From: Methanoregula sp.
GTDB lineage: Archaea > Halobacteriota > Methanomicrobia > Methanomicrobiales > Methanospirillaceae
Direction of reading: 5' to 3'
Length of the DNA stretch: 40,298 nucleotides
Assembly: GCF_003170075.1 (NCBI RefSeq)
Contig: NZ_PMZU01000035.1
Span: 26,096-66,393 of the forward strand
Made by a program: the position numbers and the translations under genes
In this document: positions 9,801-16,558 of the stretch, in pieces
Layout of the letters: each line of letters begins with the position of its first letter
Numbering within the stretch: the first letter of the stretch is position 1
The notes under the pieces: model-generated
Told to the model about the DNA's origin: nothing
The model's input: the letters and a program-made list of their open reading frames with translations, nothing else
The model's database searches: none

Positions 9801-10013
9801 GATTTCATCACGGTCGACGTAGCAGTTGCCGACAAAAGGATCTGCGACCTTGTTGGGGCGAACTGGAAACCCGGGATCGCAGAAGAGGTACGGGCAAAGA
9901 ACTTGTCACTGCATAATGCAAATGAGCCGGCAGCATCTGCGTACCAGCTCATCAAAGAGTGGGATGTTGAAGGGATCGCAATGACAATCGGGATCTCGAA
10001 AGCGAGCCCATAA
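6831..10013 (+). CDS. ileS: Isoleucyl-tRNA synthetase
   Basis: 1060 residues, class I aminoacyl-tRNA synthetase charging tRNA-Ile. Start is GTG at 6831, preceded by GAGG at 6821-6824. The HIGH-type signature reads HLGT (residues 54-57, within YTTGQIHLGTAWN), the KMSKS loop is exact at residues 591-595. Between them lies the CP1 editing insert (about 195-400, with VIWTTTPWTLPANVAVAV) and zinc-binding Cys pairs (WCPRCETAIAD near 180, HCWRCKTPI near 392, CDKCDKY near 465, CECGG near 504). The anticodon-binding domain begins around 690 (DRWIISRVN). The long form with a C-terminal extension is normal for archaea. The gene stands alone, preceded by a decayed intergenic stretch and followed by a T6 run. 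Confidence 0.97.
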   Translation: MKEVTANFNTKEIEREVQEYWRTHETYKAVKQHRSAGKAFFFVDGPPYTTGQIHLGTAWNKIIKDSLLRYQRMNGRNVIDRAGYDMHGLPIEVKVEQALGFSSKKDIEKFGIGHFIEKCREFAIRNKKLMDAQFESLGIWLDFPNAYQTITPGYVEAAWWTLARAEEKGMLERGFRVVNWCPRCETAIADAEVEYWDETDPSVFVKFPIKGKANEFLVIWTTTPWTLPANVAVAVSKEFVYARVHAEKNGHKEYLWMAEPLIKSVLKKGRYQKFEALETKTGADLVGWEYDSPLAEQVPLQHEIAHRVVAADFVAMENTGMVHIAPGHGWDDYVLGTKEKLAIVCPVDGAGKFLPVAGIFAGKFVRDANQDVLDALGDHLMATEKITHRYGHCWRCKTPIIFRATSQWFLKASEIRDLMLAEVEKVTWYPEWAGSARFYDWIKEARDWCISRQRYWGIPIPVWVCDKCDKYRVIGTIAELEKASGTTVPDPHRPFVDSVTIPCECGGEMHRVGDIFDVWFDSAVASWATLGFPAKTAEFEKLWPADFITEGQDQTRGWFYSQLGASTIAFGKAPYKSVCMHGFALDAEGKKMSKSLGNVVSPEEVIAKVGVDVLRFYVLSTSAPWDDLKFNWDGVATVNRAVNILWNVYRFPLPYMILDKFEPQSKDGVWDKAYIASHLHELPDEDRWIISRVNTVAGIVDAATKECQLHRATRELINFILEDLSRWYVQLVRPRMWLEGESEQKRFAYETIYYVMRRLIGLMAPFCPHITEEIYGNLRCRNDPASMHMLDWETCDDSLVNAELEHAMELARSFDDAVQNARQAGKRKLRWPVDEVVIVTAKEEVKAAVARLNAICMDRANARKVTVVMGRWDRIGWHAEPVMKALGKGFGKDSFKVKGLIEAADGNAIKAATGAGQTYTLTSGDAKFEIGAEHVTFTEKLPADIFSAPMEDGTVYVDVALTPDLEAEGYAREVIRRIQEMRRQLDLAVEDFITVDVAVADKRICDLVGANWKPGIAEEVRAKNLSLHNANEPAASAYQLIKEWDVEGIAMTIGISKASP

Positions 10014-10019
10014 TAAACT

Positions 10020-10026
10020 CTTTTTT
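10020..10026 (+). terminator. Poly-T terminator after ileS
   Basis: CTTTTTT begins six bases after the ileS TAA stop; simple archaeal T-tract terminator. Confidence 0.45.
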
Positions 10027-10610
10027 CAGCACTGGAGAAAACCTGTGCTCATCCCATTTTTCCGAATCGTTTAGATACGTTTTGAGGGTACCCCCACTCA
10101 TCCCCAAAGGGGGAGGCAGCCCATTTAATGCAATATCTCACATCCGGGCAGCACCGGAAACGCCCGTAAAACCGTCCGTTTCAATCTATCCGGAAATGCA
10201 GCAATTTATTTGCCCGGTTTGCAAAAATAAGCCCGGATTGAATCCCATATAATGCCCTCCGCAGCCCCATATCCGCGTTCTGTTCGATCCCACGTCCGCC
10301 AACACCTCCCGGAAAAACCCGACCGCTGGAACGCTGCTATTTAGTACCCCATTTCTCCAGCGTGAAAATGCCCCTTTGACCCTGAATGAGGGCCTGTTTT
10401 TGGGGAATGAGTGCCTCCCGGCCGGAAAATGAGGATGATCGGAGCCCAAAACAGGCCCGGAATACCCGGTGTCGCAGGGGATCCTGAAAATATCGGTCAC
10501 GAACGGGGGGGATGGATCAGGACGTTATCGGGCACATGGGAAATACCGGACCCGGTCGTCATGGATGAGCCCGGTGACACACTCAGTTACTCATTGCCAA
10601 TGAGAACATT
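10027..10610. other. Long intergenic region with inverted repeats
   Basis: About 600 bases without a convincing gene between ileS and the AAA ATPase. It contains a 14-base inverted repeat with one bulged T: GGGCCTGTTTTTGGGG at 10390-10405 and CCCAAAACAGGCCC at 10445-10458. Smaller GC-rich inverted repeats occur (for example around 10102-10128, CCCCACTCATCCCCAAAGGGGG). Short open frames here have no protein-like character. The structure could be a remnant of a small non-autonomous element or an untranslated RNA, but neither is demonstrated. Confidence 0.45.
10390..10458. repeat. Imperfect 14-bp inverted repeat
   Basis: Left arm 10390-10405 and right arm 10445-10458 are reverse complements over 14 bases apart from one extra T in the left arm, with about 39 bases between. 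A transcript could form a long hairpin. No target-site duplication or transposase is seen. Confidence 0.6.
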
Positions 10611-10639
10611 TTAGTATTTCTACTAACTACTAATTAGTA
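10611..10639. promoter_or_regulatory. Four alternating copies of TACTAA/TTAGTA at the start of the AAA ATPase gene
   Basis: The 29 bases directly before and into the ATG carry TTAGTA (10611-10616), TACTAA (10621-10626), TACTAA (10628-10633) and TTAGTA (10634-10639). The last two form the perfect palindrome ACTAATTAGT abutting the start codon. The arrangement looks like an operator for a dimeric or tetrameric DNA-binding protein and probably overlaps the AT-rich core promoter and any leader. The regulator is unknown. Confidence 0.55.
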
Positions 10640-11991
10640 TGAGTTCCCGGGAGATCCTGCGCCACCTTGTGATCCAGCAGAAGAACCAGATCGAAAAAGG
10701 CGGCGATTATATCGAACGGTCGATCCTTCCTGAGGTTCTCGATGCATTCAGCGACAACCGGGTGCTGATCCTCACCGGGATCCGGCGGTGCGGCAAATCA
10801 ACGCTCTTAAAACAGATCATGCAGACGAAAACCCGGTACTGCTATATCAACTTCGAAGACGAGCGTCTGCTGGATTTCCGCGCAGAAGACTTTGAGACGC
10901 TCAATGAAGTCCTCTTCGAAGTATACGGCATGCCTGATATCTATTTCTTTGACGAGATCCAGAACATCGACCGGTTCGAAACCTTTGTCCGGCGGCTCCA
11001 GGACCAGGGCAAAAAAGTCGTGATCACCGGCTCAAATGCCACACTGCTCAGCCAGGAATTCGGGACCCGGCTCACCGGGAGATACAAACTCTTTGAAGTC
11101 TACCCGTTCTCCTTTGCGGAATTCTTACGGTTCAACAGGATCGGAACCGGCAGGGATTCCCCGTACCTGATAGAAGAGCGGGTCAGGCTCATTTCCGCAT
11201 TTGAAACCTATACCCAAACCGGCGGGATGCCGGAATATCTCAAAAATTCCGACCCCGATTACATCAGGACGCTGTACGACAATATTCTCTACCGGGACAT
11301 CATTGCCCGGTATTCCATCCGGAGACAGCGGCTCGTACGGGAACTGGTCAGTATGCTCGCATCGTCCATCTCGCTCCCGTTCACCTATAACTCCTTAAAA
11401 AAGACGCTCGGGCTCAAAAACGCGATCACTGTCAAGGAATACATCTCCTACCTTTCCGGCGCATACCTGTTCTTTGAGCTCTCCAAGTTTGACTACTCAG
11501 TAAAAAAACAACTGAACTCCCCGCGAAAAATCTACATGATCGATAACGCGTTTGGCATTCTCAACGGGTTTTCATGCTCGCCCAATACCGGGCGGCTTCT
11601 TGAAAATATTGTGTTTGTCGAGTTGCTGCGCAGGGAAAGCAAAGTGTATTATTATTCCGGGGATCATGAATGCGATTTTATCATCAGGTGCGGCCGGAAA
11701 ATAACCCGGGCCATACAGGTGTGTCATGAGCTCAATAACGACAACGAGGACCGGGAGATCGGCGGGCTTCTTGAGGCCATGGACAGTTTCGGGTTGCTCG
11801 AAGGTATCATCCTGACAAGCCACCAGGAAGAGACCCGCAAACTTGGAGACTCGACCATTACCCTTCAACCGGTCTGGAAGTGGCTTATTGAGGAGAGCAC
11901 GGGATACACGATCACGCTGGGACATGCAGAAAAAGACAAGGAAAAAACTCCCGACCGGTCACGCACCGGTACTGCAGACCAGCTTCTTTAA
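10639..11991 (+). CDS. AAA family ATPase with C-terminal DUF4143 domain
   Basis: 450 residues. The N-terminal AAA_14-type ATPase has Walker A GIRRCGKST (residues 47-55) and Walker B IYFFDEIQNI (about 101-110, DE at 105-106), followed by sensor-1-like VVITGSNA and the LTGRYKLFEVYPFSFAEFL segment typical of this family. The DUF4143 region spans about 205-370 (FETYTQTGGMPEYLKN, then NILYRDIIARYSIR, then ENIVFVELLRR, a restriction-endonuclease-like core with SGDHECDFIIR). Cellular role is not established; family members are common in archaea and Bacteroidetes and are suspected to be involved in mobile-element or defence-like processes. The gene is isolated, has its own repeat-rich upstream region, and its last 33 bases overlap the convergent thg1 gene. 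Confidence 0.88.
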   Translation: MSSREILRHLVIQQKNQIEKGGDYIERSILPEVLDAFSDNRVLILTGIRRCGKSTLLKQIMQTKTRYCYINFEDERLLDFRAEDFETLNEVLFEVYGMPDIYFFDEIQNIDRFETFVRRLQDQGKKVVITGSNATLLSQEFGTRLTGRYKLFEVYPFSFAEFLRFNRIGTGRDSPYLIEERVRLISAFETYTQTGGMPEYLKNSDPDYIRTLYDNILYRDIIARYSIRRQRLVRELVSMLASSISLPFTYNSLKKTLGLKNAITVKEYISYLSGAYLFFELSKFDYSVKKQLNSPRKIYMIDNAFGILNGFSCSPNTGRLLENIVFVELLRRESKVYYYSGDHECDFIIRCGRKITRAIQVCHELNNDNEDREIGGLLEAMDSFGLLEGIILTSHQEETRKLGDSTITLQPVWKWLIEESTGYTITLGHAEKDKEKTPDRSRTGTADQLL

Positions 11992-12696
11992 GAACGCCTG
12001 CCCTTCTGGTGTCGTAAAAAGCGGGAGGTCGCGGTCAGCTGCAACCACGCTCCGTGTCACCGTCACGTGCTCTTTTGTGATCGGGTTGTAGCCTTCTTTT
12101 TGTATCTCCTTTTTGCAGACAAGCACCCCCCGGCGCTGCCAGGCCGGTGTCTTTGCGAGGTTGACGCCCCGTTTGTGCATCATCTCGTGGAGCTCCTGCG
12201 CCGGCATCCCCTTGAGCTGCCTCGCCGCGTCGGTCCCGTCCATCCCTTCCGCAATCAGCGCCTGCTGGCAGTAGGCATTCAGGTGGTTGCGCCATGCCTC
12301 GTCCTGCCGGCCGGTCATGTACTCGATCGCAGACTCGGGGGTTGCCTGCACGATCCGCGCATCGAAGGCGAGCGGTTCTTTCGCATCAAGGGCGAGCGTC
12401 AGGGCACTTGCCGCGTACGAAGCGGCCACCGAATCGATCTTCTCCACCCGGCCCGAGAAGGGGAGCTCGGTGAGGTACAGGCTGATCTCGTCCGAGAACG
12501 TGTACGCGAAAACCGGTGAAAGGCCGCTCTCCCCGACGAGCATCCGGCAGACTTCGACCATTGCACCGCAGAACCGGTCGTCAAACGGTTTGGCAAACCC
12601 GAACTTCCGGGTCAGCCCATGGAATGCGCGGCCATCGAGCCTGACAAAGACCGGGGGAATCGTGGCAAGAGTTGAAAAGATCTCCCGGTTTTCCAT
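11959..12696 (-). CDS. thg1: tRNA-His guanylyltransferase, Thg1 family
   Basis: 245 residues from the ATG at 12696, which has AGGTG six bases upstream; the frame is open farther but the extra residues are unlike the family. Thg1 adds a guanylate in the 3'-to-5' direction to the 5' end of tRNA-His (G-1). Motifs: FVRLDGRAFHGLTRKF (residues 17-32, with metal-ligand Asp21) and AYTFSDEISLYL (with Asp69-Glu70). A substrate-binding NHLNAYCQQAL segment near residue 160 and the C-terminal conserved domain follow. Archaeal family members range from true Thg1 to Thg1-like repair proteins. The tRNA-His gene at 34.5 kb in this window lacks an encoded G-1, supporting a true G-1 addition role. The gene is convergent with, and overlaps by 33 bases, the AAA ATPase. 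Confidence 0.93.
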   Translation of the reverse strand: MENREIFSTLATIPPVFVRLDGRAFHGLTRKFGFAKPFDDRFCGAMVEVCRMLVGESGLSPVFAYTFSDEISLYLTELPFSGRVEKIDSVAASYAASALTLALDAKEPLAFDARIVQATPESAIEYMTGRQDEAWRNHLNAYCQQALIAEGMDGTDAARQLKGMPAQELHEMMHKRGVNLAKTPAWQRRGVLVCKKEIQKEGYNPITKEHVTVTRSVVAADRDLPLFTTPEGQAFLKKLVCSTGA

Positions 12697-12775
12697 AGAA
12701 CACACCTGTCGCGGGAGAAAGAAAAGGGAGCAGTCCCGCACCACCCGGACTATCGCTACTGCTAAAAAACCCGGT

Positions 12776-13042
12776 TTATTGTTCCTCGATCGTTCCGGAT
12801 GCAAACGCGCCCGGCAGGTGGCGGATAAGCACAATATCATCGATGGCACTGATGATCCGGTAGGGGATCTTGAGGCCCTTGTAGTTCTTGAGCTCGAAGA
12901 GCTGGTCGTTTACCTTGCCCACAACAAGCGATTCGATCTTTTTAGAGTCCACATCGATGACAACATCGTCGACTTCTCCGATGTACATGCCCTTGTCAGT
13001 GTAAATCGAAAGCCCGAATAAATCCGTAATCTGGGTTTCCAT
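12776..13042 (-). CDS. PRC-barrel domain protein
   Basis: 88 residues from ATG 13042 (METQITDLFGLSIYTDKG). The whole protein is one PRC-barrel: beta strands with GLSIYTDKGMYIGEVDDVVID, a central KKIESLVVGKVND and C-terminal GLKIPYRIISAIDDIVLI. PRC-barrel proteins of this size are widespread in euryarchaea, and some are linked to cell division machinery (CdpB family) or to RNA metabolism. The AT-rich stretch CCATATGGTATATAC directly upstream (about 13050-13065, minus strand) could serve as TATA element and would give a short leader. It is divergent from the site-2 protease at 13096 with only 53 bases between, so the two share a promoter region. Specific role not determinable from sequence alone. 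Confidence 0.88.
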   Translation of the reverse strand: METQITDLFGLSIYTDKGMYIGEVDDVVIDVDSKKIESLVVGKVNDQLFELKNYKGLKIPYRIISAIDDIVLIRHLPGAFASGTIEEQ

Positions 13043-13095
13043 CGTTATCAGATGAAAGTATATACCATATGGGTTAAAAAGATAATCCATACTTT

Positions 13096-14229
13096 ATGGA
13101 CGGATCTCTTCGGATCGGGCGGCTTTTTGGTATCCCGATCCTGCTCCACTACACATTCCTGCTGGTCATCCCGCTGTTTGCGTACATTATCGGCAGCCAG
13201 ATAGGGTCCACGACGGACATGCTCAAAGAAATTTTCAGCGTTCCGATCGACACGGGCATGATCACATCGGGTTTCATGCCCTGGATCCTCGGGACGGTCG
13301 TCGCGCTCGGACTCTTTCTCGGGGTGCTTGTCCACGAGCTCGCCCACTCGCTTGTCGCCCGGGCAAAGGGCATCAGGATGCAGAGCATCACGCTCCTGAT
13401 GTTCGGCGGCGTCGCCCAGATGGACGAAGGGGCGCCGGAACCCAGAACTGAGCTCCCCATGGCACTTGCCGGGCCGATCATGAGCCTCATCTTCGGTCTT
13501 TTCTGCTGCGGGCTCGTGTACGTGACCCCGGAGATGGCCTCTGACGCTCCCACACAGGGCGTCCTCATCTTTATCTTCGGGTATCTCGGTGTGCTCAACA
13601 TCATTCTCTTTGCGTTCAACCTGATCCCGGCCTTCCCCATGGACGGCGGCCGGGTGCTCAGGGCGATACTTGCGATCCGTATGCCGCTTGACCGTGCGAC
13701 ACGGATCGCGGCAAATGTCGGCAAGGCATTCGCCATCATCTTCGGGATTATCGGACTCTTCCTCTTCAACCCGTTCCTGATCCTGATCGCGCTCTTCATC
13801 TACATCGGCGCGAGCATGGAGTCCACGGCCGTTCAGTACCATGTCCTTTTACAGAATGTGACGGTGGGGAACATGATGAGTACCCCGGTAACCACGGTCC
13901 CCGAAAACACGCCGCTAGCAAAGGTGATCGAAATGATGTATGCGAGCAAACACCTTGGGTTCCCGGTCACCGAACGGGATACGCTGGTGGGCATCGTGAC
14001 CCTTGCCGATATCAACCGGACGTCACCGATCGACCGCGAGGCGATGCAGGTAAAGGATATCATGACCCGGGATATTATCACCCTCCCGCCCACGGCATCG
14101 GTGATAGACGCACTCCGGATCATGTCAACCCGGAACATCGGCAGGATACCGATCGTGCATGAGGACCGGATTGTCGGGATCGTGACCCGTACCGATATTC
14201 TGAAACTGACCGAGTTAAAAAAGATCTAA
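13096..14229 (+). CDS. Site-2 protease (M50 family) with two CBS domains
   Basis: 377 residues. An intramembrane zinc metalloprotease with about six transmembrane helices in residues 1-235. The catalytic HELAH is at residues 80-84 and the third zinc ligand lies in NLIPAFPMDGGRVLRA (Asp183). Two CBS domains follow (about 250-305 and 315-375; MSTPVTTVPENTPLAKVIE and MTRDIITLPPTASVIDALR), which probably bind an adenine nucleotide and gate activity. This S2P-CBS architecture is well known from Methanocaldococcus jannaschii, whose protease domain has a crystal structure. It is divergent from the PRC-barrel gene and convergent with the radical SAM gene, ending nine bases from it. Confidence 0.95.
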   Translation: MDGSLRIGRLFGIPILLHYTFLLVIPLFAYIIGSQIGSTTDMLKEIFSVPIDTGMITSGFMPWILGTVVALGLFLGVLVHELAHSLVARAKGIRMQSITLLMFGGVAQMDEGAPEPRTELPMALAGPIMSLIFGLFCCGLVYVTPEMASDAPTQGVLIFIFGYLGVLNIILFAFNLIPAFPMDGGRVLRAILAIRMPLDRATRIAANVGKAFAIIFGIIGLFLFNPFLILIALFIYIGASMESTAVQYHVLLQNVTVGNMMSTPVTTVPENTPLAKVIEMMYASKHLGFPVTERDTLVGIVTLADINRTSPIDREAMQVKDIMTRDIITLPPTASVIDALRIMSTRNIGRIPIVHEDRIVGIVTRTDILKLTELKKI

Positions 14230-14238
14230 AAACCATTT

Positions 14239-15900
14239 TTAGCATACAAGCAGCGGGTCGAGCGGTGAGCTCCCCGCGACTTTCTTAAACACCGCAACAT
14301 CTGCAAACGGTCTTTTTGCGATCACAGCGGCCACCCGTTTCTTGCCGATACCGGGCATCCAGCGGAGCGCTGAGGCCGGCAGGGTGTTGACATTGAGCGG
14401 GAGCGGGAGGGCAGTGATCGACCGCATTCCCCAGTCCACCACCACGGCATCGATGACGGTGCGGATGGGAAGGTTGACCGGGATGCCCGCGAGGATCGGG
14501 TACGACCCGGGCTGCCGGCCAAACGAGAGTTCCCCGGAGACCTCGATCCGCACATCGCGGAGGATGGTACCGATGGGGAAGACCCGCTGGAGCATCGGGA
14601 GATCGATCTTATTCCTGACGAACTCCTTGAATGCCTTAAAACGCCTCTCGTTTTTCCCGAGCGTGTTATCCATGTACGCCGGCGTCCCCTCAAAGGGCAT
14701 CACCTGCCGGATGTTGACGCGCCGGACCATGAGCCCGGCTGTAAGCACGCGGGCAAGGAACTGCTCGTTTTTGTCGTAGGTCGCCGGGGTCTCGCCCGCA
14801 AGCCCGCAGACAAAGTTGAGGCCGGGCAGCAGTCCGGGGATCCCGTCCTGCCTCGCCCCCCCGACTTCGTTTACTATCTCTATGGCCCGGAAGACCTCGT
14901 CCGGCTGCGCCTTGAGGTTGTTTGCCGCGATCACAGCCGGATCTGCGGTTTCCATCCCGAACGCGGCGACATCGCCGGGTGTGTGGTACCGGATGATCGC
15001 GGCAAGCGCTTCCCGGCTCTTCTCCTCGTGCCGGGCGATGGTGGCCGGGTTCGTGTTGTCGATGTGGAGCGTTTTTAAGGCCGGCGCCGAGGCACGGATC
15101 GCAGAAAAGAGTTTTTCGAGGAGGTCCGGCCGTGGCGCCGGGTACTCCCCCTCCCCCGCACCGTAGGCAAGGATATCCGGCTGCCGGCCGACCCGGAAGT
15201 GCCGGGCGCCGTGGCGAGAGAGCGCTGCGACTTCAGCAGCAACCCCGGCAACCGTCCGGTACCGGGGCCGGCCGTAGAAGGGCTCGGTGCAGAACGAGCA
15301 GCCACCCGTAGCCCCGTGTGAGCAGCCCCGGGCGGTCTCGAGCTCGCACATCACGTACGGGAAATCCGGGTGCTGCGTGATGATCCCGGCCCCCGCGACG
15401 CTCCATGGGTCGGTCAGGGTGTAATCGAAGACCCCGGTGGGCCCGCGCCCGGCAAGGTACCGGTCGAGCGCTACGGCCGGCTCTCCCGTAAGCAGTGCGT
15501 CAAAACCGGTGATCAACTGCCGGACGGCTTTTTTCCCGCCCTCCCCGGCGTACCCGAACCCGATGGGACCTCCGATCAGTTTCTTTGCGCCCCGGACCAT
15601 GTGGCCCACCTGCTGGATCTCGGTGAGGGTTGCCGGCGTGCCGCCAAGGTATTTTCCCGGTACCGTGACCCCCGCGATCATCACGAGCAGGCCGGCCCGG
15701 TCCATCGTGGCTGCCAGCCGCGGGTCGTTTCTCAGCTGGTCTATCGTGAGGTACCGGACGGAAAAGCCGTTGTCGGCAAGCGCCCCGGCAACCGTCCGGA
15801 TATAGGGAGAAACATACGGCGGGACGCCGAGACATGCGGGTTCATCCACATACCCATCGAGGATGACCGCTTCCCGGTTTTTATTTCCCTCAAGAGTCAT
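14239..15900 (-). CDS. Radical SAM protein with C-terminal helix-hairpin-helix (COG1031 type)
   Basis: 553 residues. N-terminal about 170 residues resemble a Rossmann-like region with VILDGYVDEPACLGVPPY at the start. The radical SAM core starts with ETARGCSHGATGGCSFC, giving Cys193, Cys201 and Cys204, a CX7CX2C spacing instead of the usual CX3CX2C; this is characteristic of the archaeal COG1031 group. The C-terminus carries a helix-hairpin-helix (LRWMPGIGKKRVAAVIAKRP, about 515-535), suggesting nucleic-acid binding. Substrate and reaction are unknown. The start overlaps the end of mptE by 11 bases, so this is the third gene of an operon with the RCK-DHH protein and mptE. Confidence 0.9.
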   Translation of the reverse strand: MTLEGNKNREAVILDGYVDEPACLGVPPYVSPYIRTVAGALADNGFSVRYLTIDQLRNDPRLAATMDRAGLLVMIAGVTVPGKYLGGTPATLTEIQQVGHMVRGAKKLIGGPIGFGYAGEGGKKAVRQLITGFDALLTGEPAVALDRYLAGRGPTGVFDYTLTDPWSVAGAGIITQHPDFPYVMCELETARGCSHGATGGCSFCTEPFYGRPRYRTVAGVAAEVAALSRHGARHFRVGRQPDILAYGAGEGEYPAPRPDLLEKLFSAIRASAPALKTLHIDNTNPATIARHEEKSREALAAIIRYHTPGDVAAFGMETADPAVIAANNLKAQPDEVFRAIEIVNEVGGARQDGIPGLLPGLNFVCGLAGETPATYDKNEQFLARVLTAGLMVRRVNIRQVMPFEGTPAYMDNTLGKNERRFKAFKEFVRNKIDLPMLQRVFPIGTILRDVRIEVSGELSFGRQPGSYPILAGIPVNLPIRTVIDAVVVDWGMRSITALPLPLNVNTLPASALRWMPGIGKKRVAAVIAKRPFADVAVFKKVAGSSPLDPLLVC

Positions 15901-16558
15901 GGCCGATCAGGGCAAGGAGTTTTTTTGCCCACATAAGTTTTCCGCGCTTGACCGGGTCGACATTTTTATCGTCGAGATCGAAACCGATCAGCGTGACCGT
16001 TTTCGCACCGAGCGCATCAGCGGCAAAGACCGCACGGTCGCCATCAGAAAACCCACCAAAGTTGTGAACGTGTGAGAGCGGTGTGCTCTGCGTGGTGGCG
16101 ACAACAGGGCCGGTGAATCTCTTTGTCCAGTGCCGGAGGAGCGGGATGTTGTCGCCGTGCGCATGGACGACCACAATGGTTCCTGCCGCGTTCATTTCAG
16201 GGAGCAGGTCGGTTGCCCCGTCAAGGTCCGTAAAAACGGCATCCGGCCGGATCCCGTGCGTGAAGAGGACATCGGCCGCTGCATCAGCGGCAAAGACCAC
16301 GCTCCCTTTGGGGATGCGGCCGAGTTCCTTTACGAGGCAGGGGGCGTTCCCGCAGACCACGACGTCGCGGCCCCTGACAAGCCGGGCCAGCACGGGAAGA
16401 TCGTCCCGGTCAGTCAGGGTCGCAAGAAGTGCAGCGGCCTTTTCGTCGTCCTCGCGGGAGAAACCGAAGTACCTAAGGATCTCGCGGTAGTGAGGCTCCC
16501 AGAGAGAAAAGTCCACACGGTCACCTGCGAGGGTGAGTTGGGGCCGGCATGGCTTCAT
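15890..16558 (-). CDS. mptE: 6-hydroxymethyl-7,8-dihydropterin pyrophosphokinase (MptE-like, DUF115)
   Basis: 222 residues. MptE transfers pyrophosphate from ATP to 6-hydroxymethyl-7,8-dihydropterin, activating it for the next step of tetrahydromethanopterin/tetrahydrosarcinapterin synthesis. The DUF115 core is clear: VVCGNAPCLVKEL near residue 92, VVFAADAAADVLFTHGIRPD near 107-126 followed by VFTDLDG, then VVVHAHGDNIPLL near 149 and DGDRAVFAADALGAK with TVTLIGFDLDD near 190. The gene starts inside the stop codon of the RCK-DHH gene (ATGA overlap) and overlaps the radical SAM gene by 11 bases, so all three are coupled. Family length is normal (about 220-240). Confidence 0.9.
   Translation of the reverse strand: MKPCRPQLTLAGDRVDFSLWEPHYREILRYFGFSREDDEKAAALLATLTDRDDLPVLARLVRGRDVVVCGNAPCLVKELGRIPKGSVVFAADAAADVLFTHGIRPDAVFTDLDGATDLLPEMNAAGTIVVVHAHGDNIPLLRHWTKRFTGPVVATTQSTPLSHVHNFGGFSDGDRAVFAADALGAKTVTLIGFDLDDKNVDPVKRGKLMWAKKLLALIGHDS

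Noticed and set aside
13048-13842. Minus-strand frame of 264 codons across the site-2 protease
   Set aside because: Highly charged antisense translation of transmembrane codons; an expected artefact of hydrophobic gene sequence.
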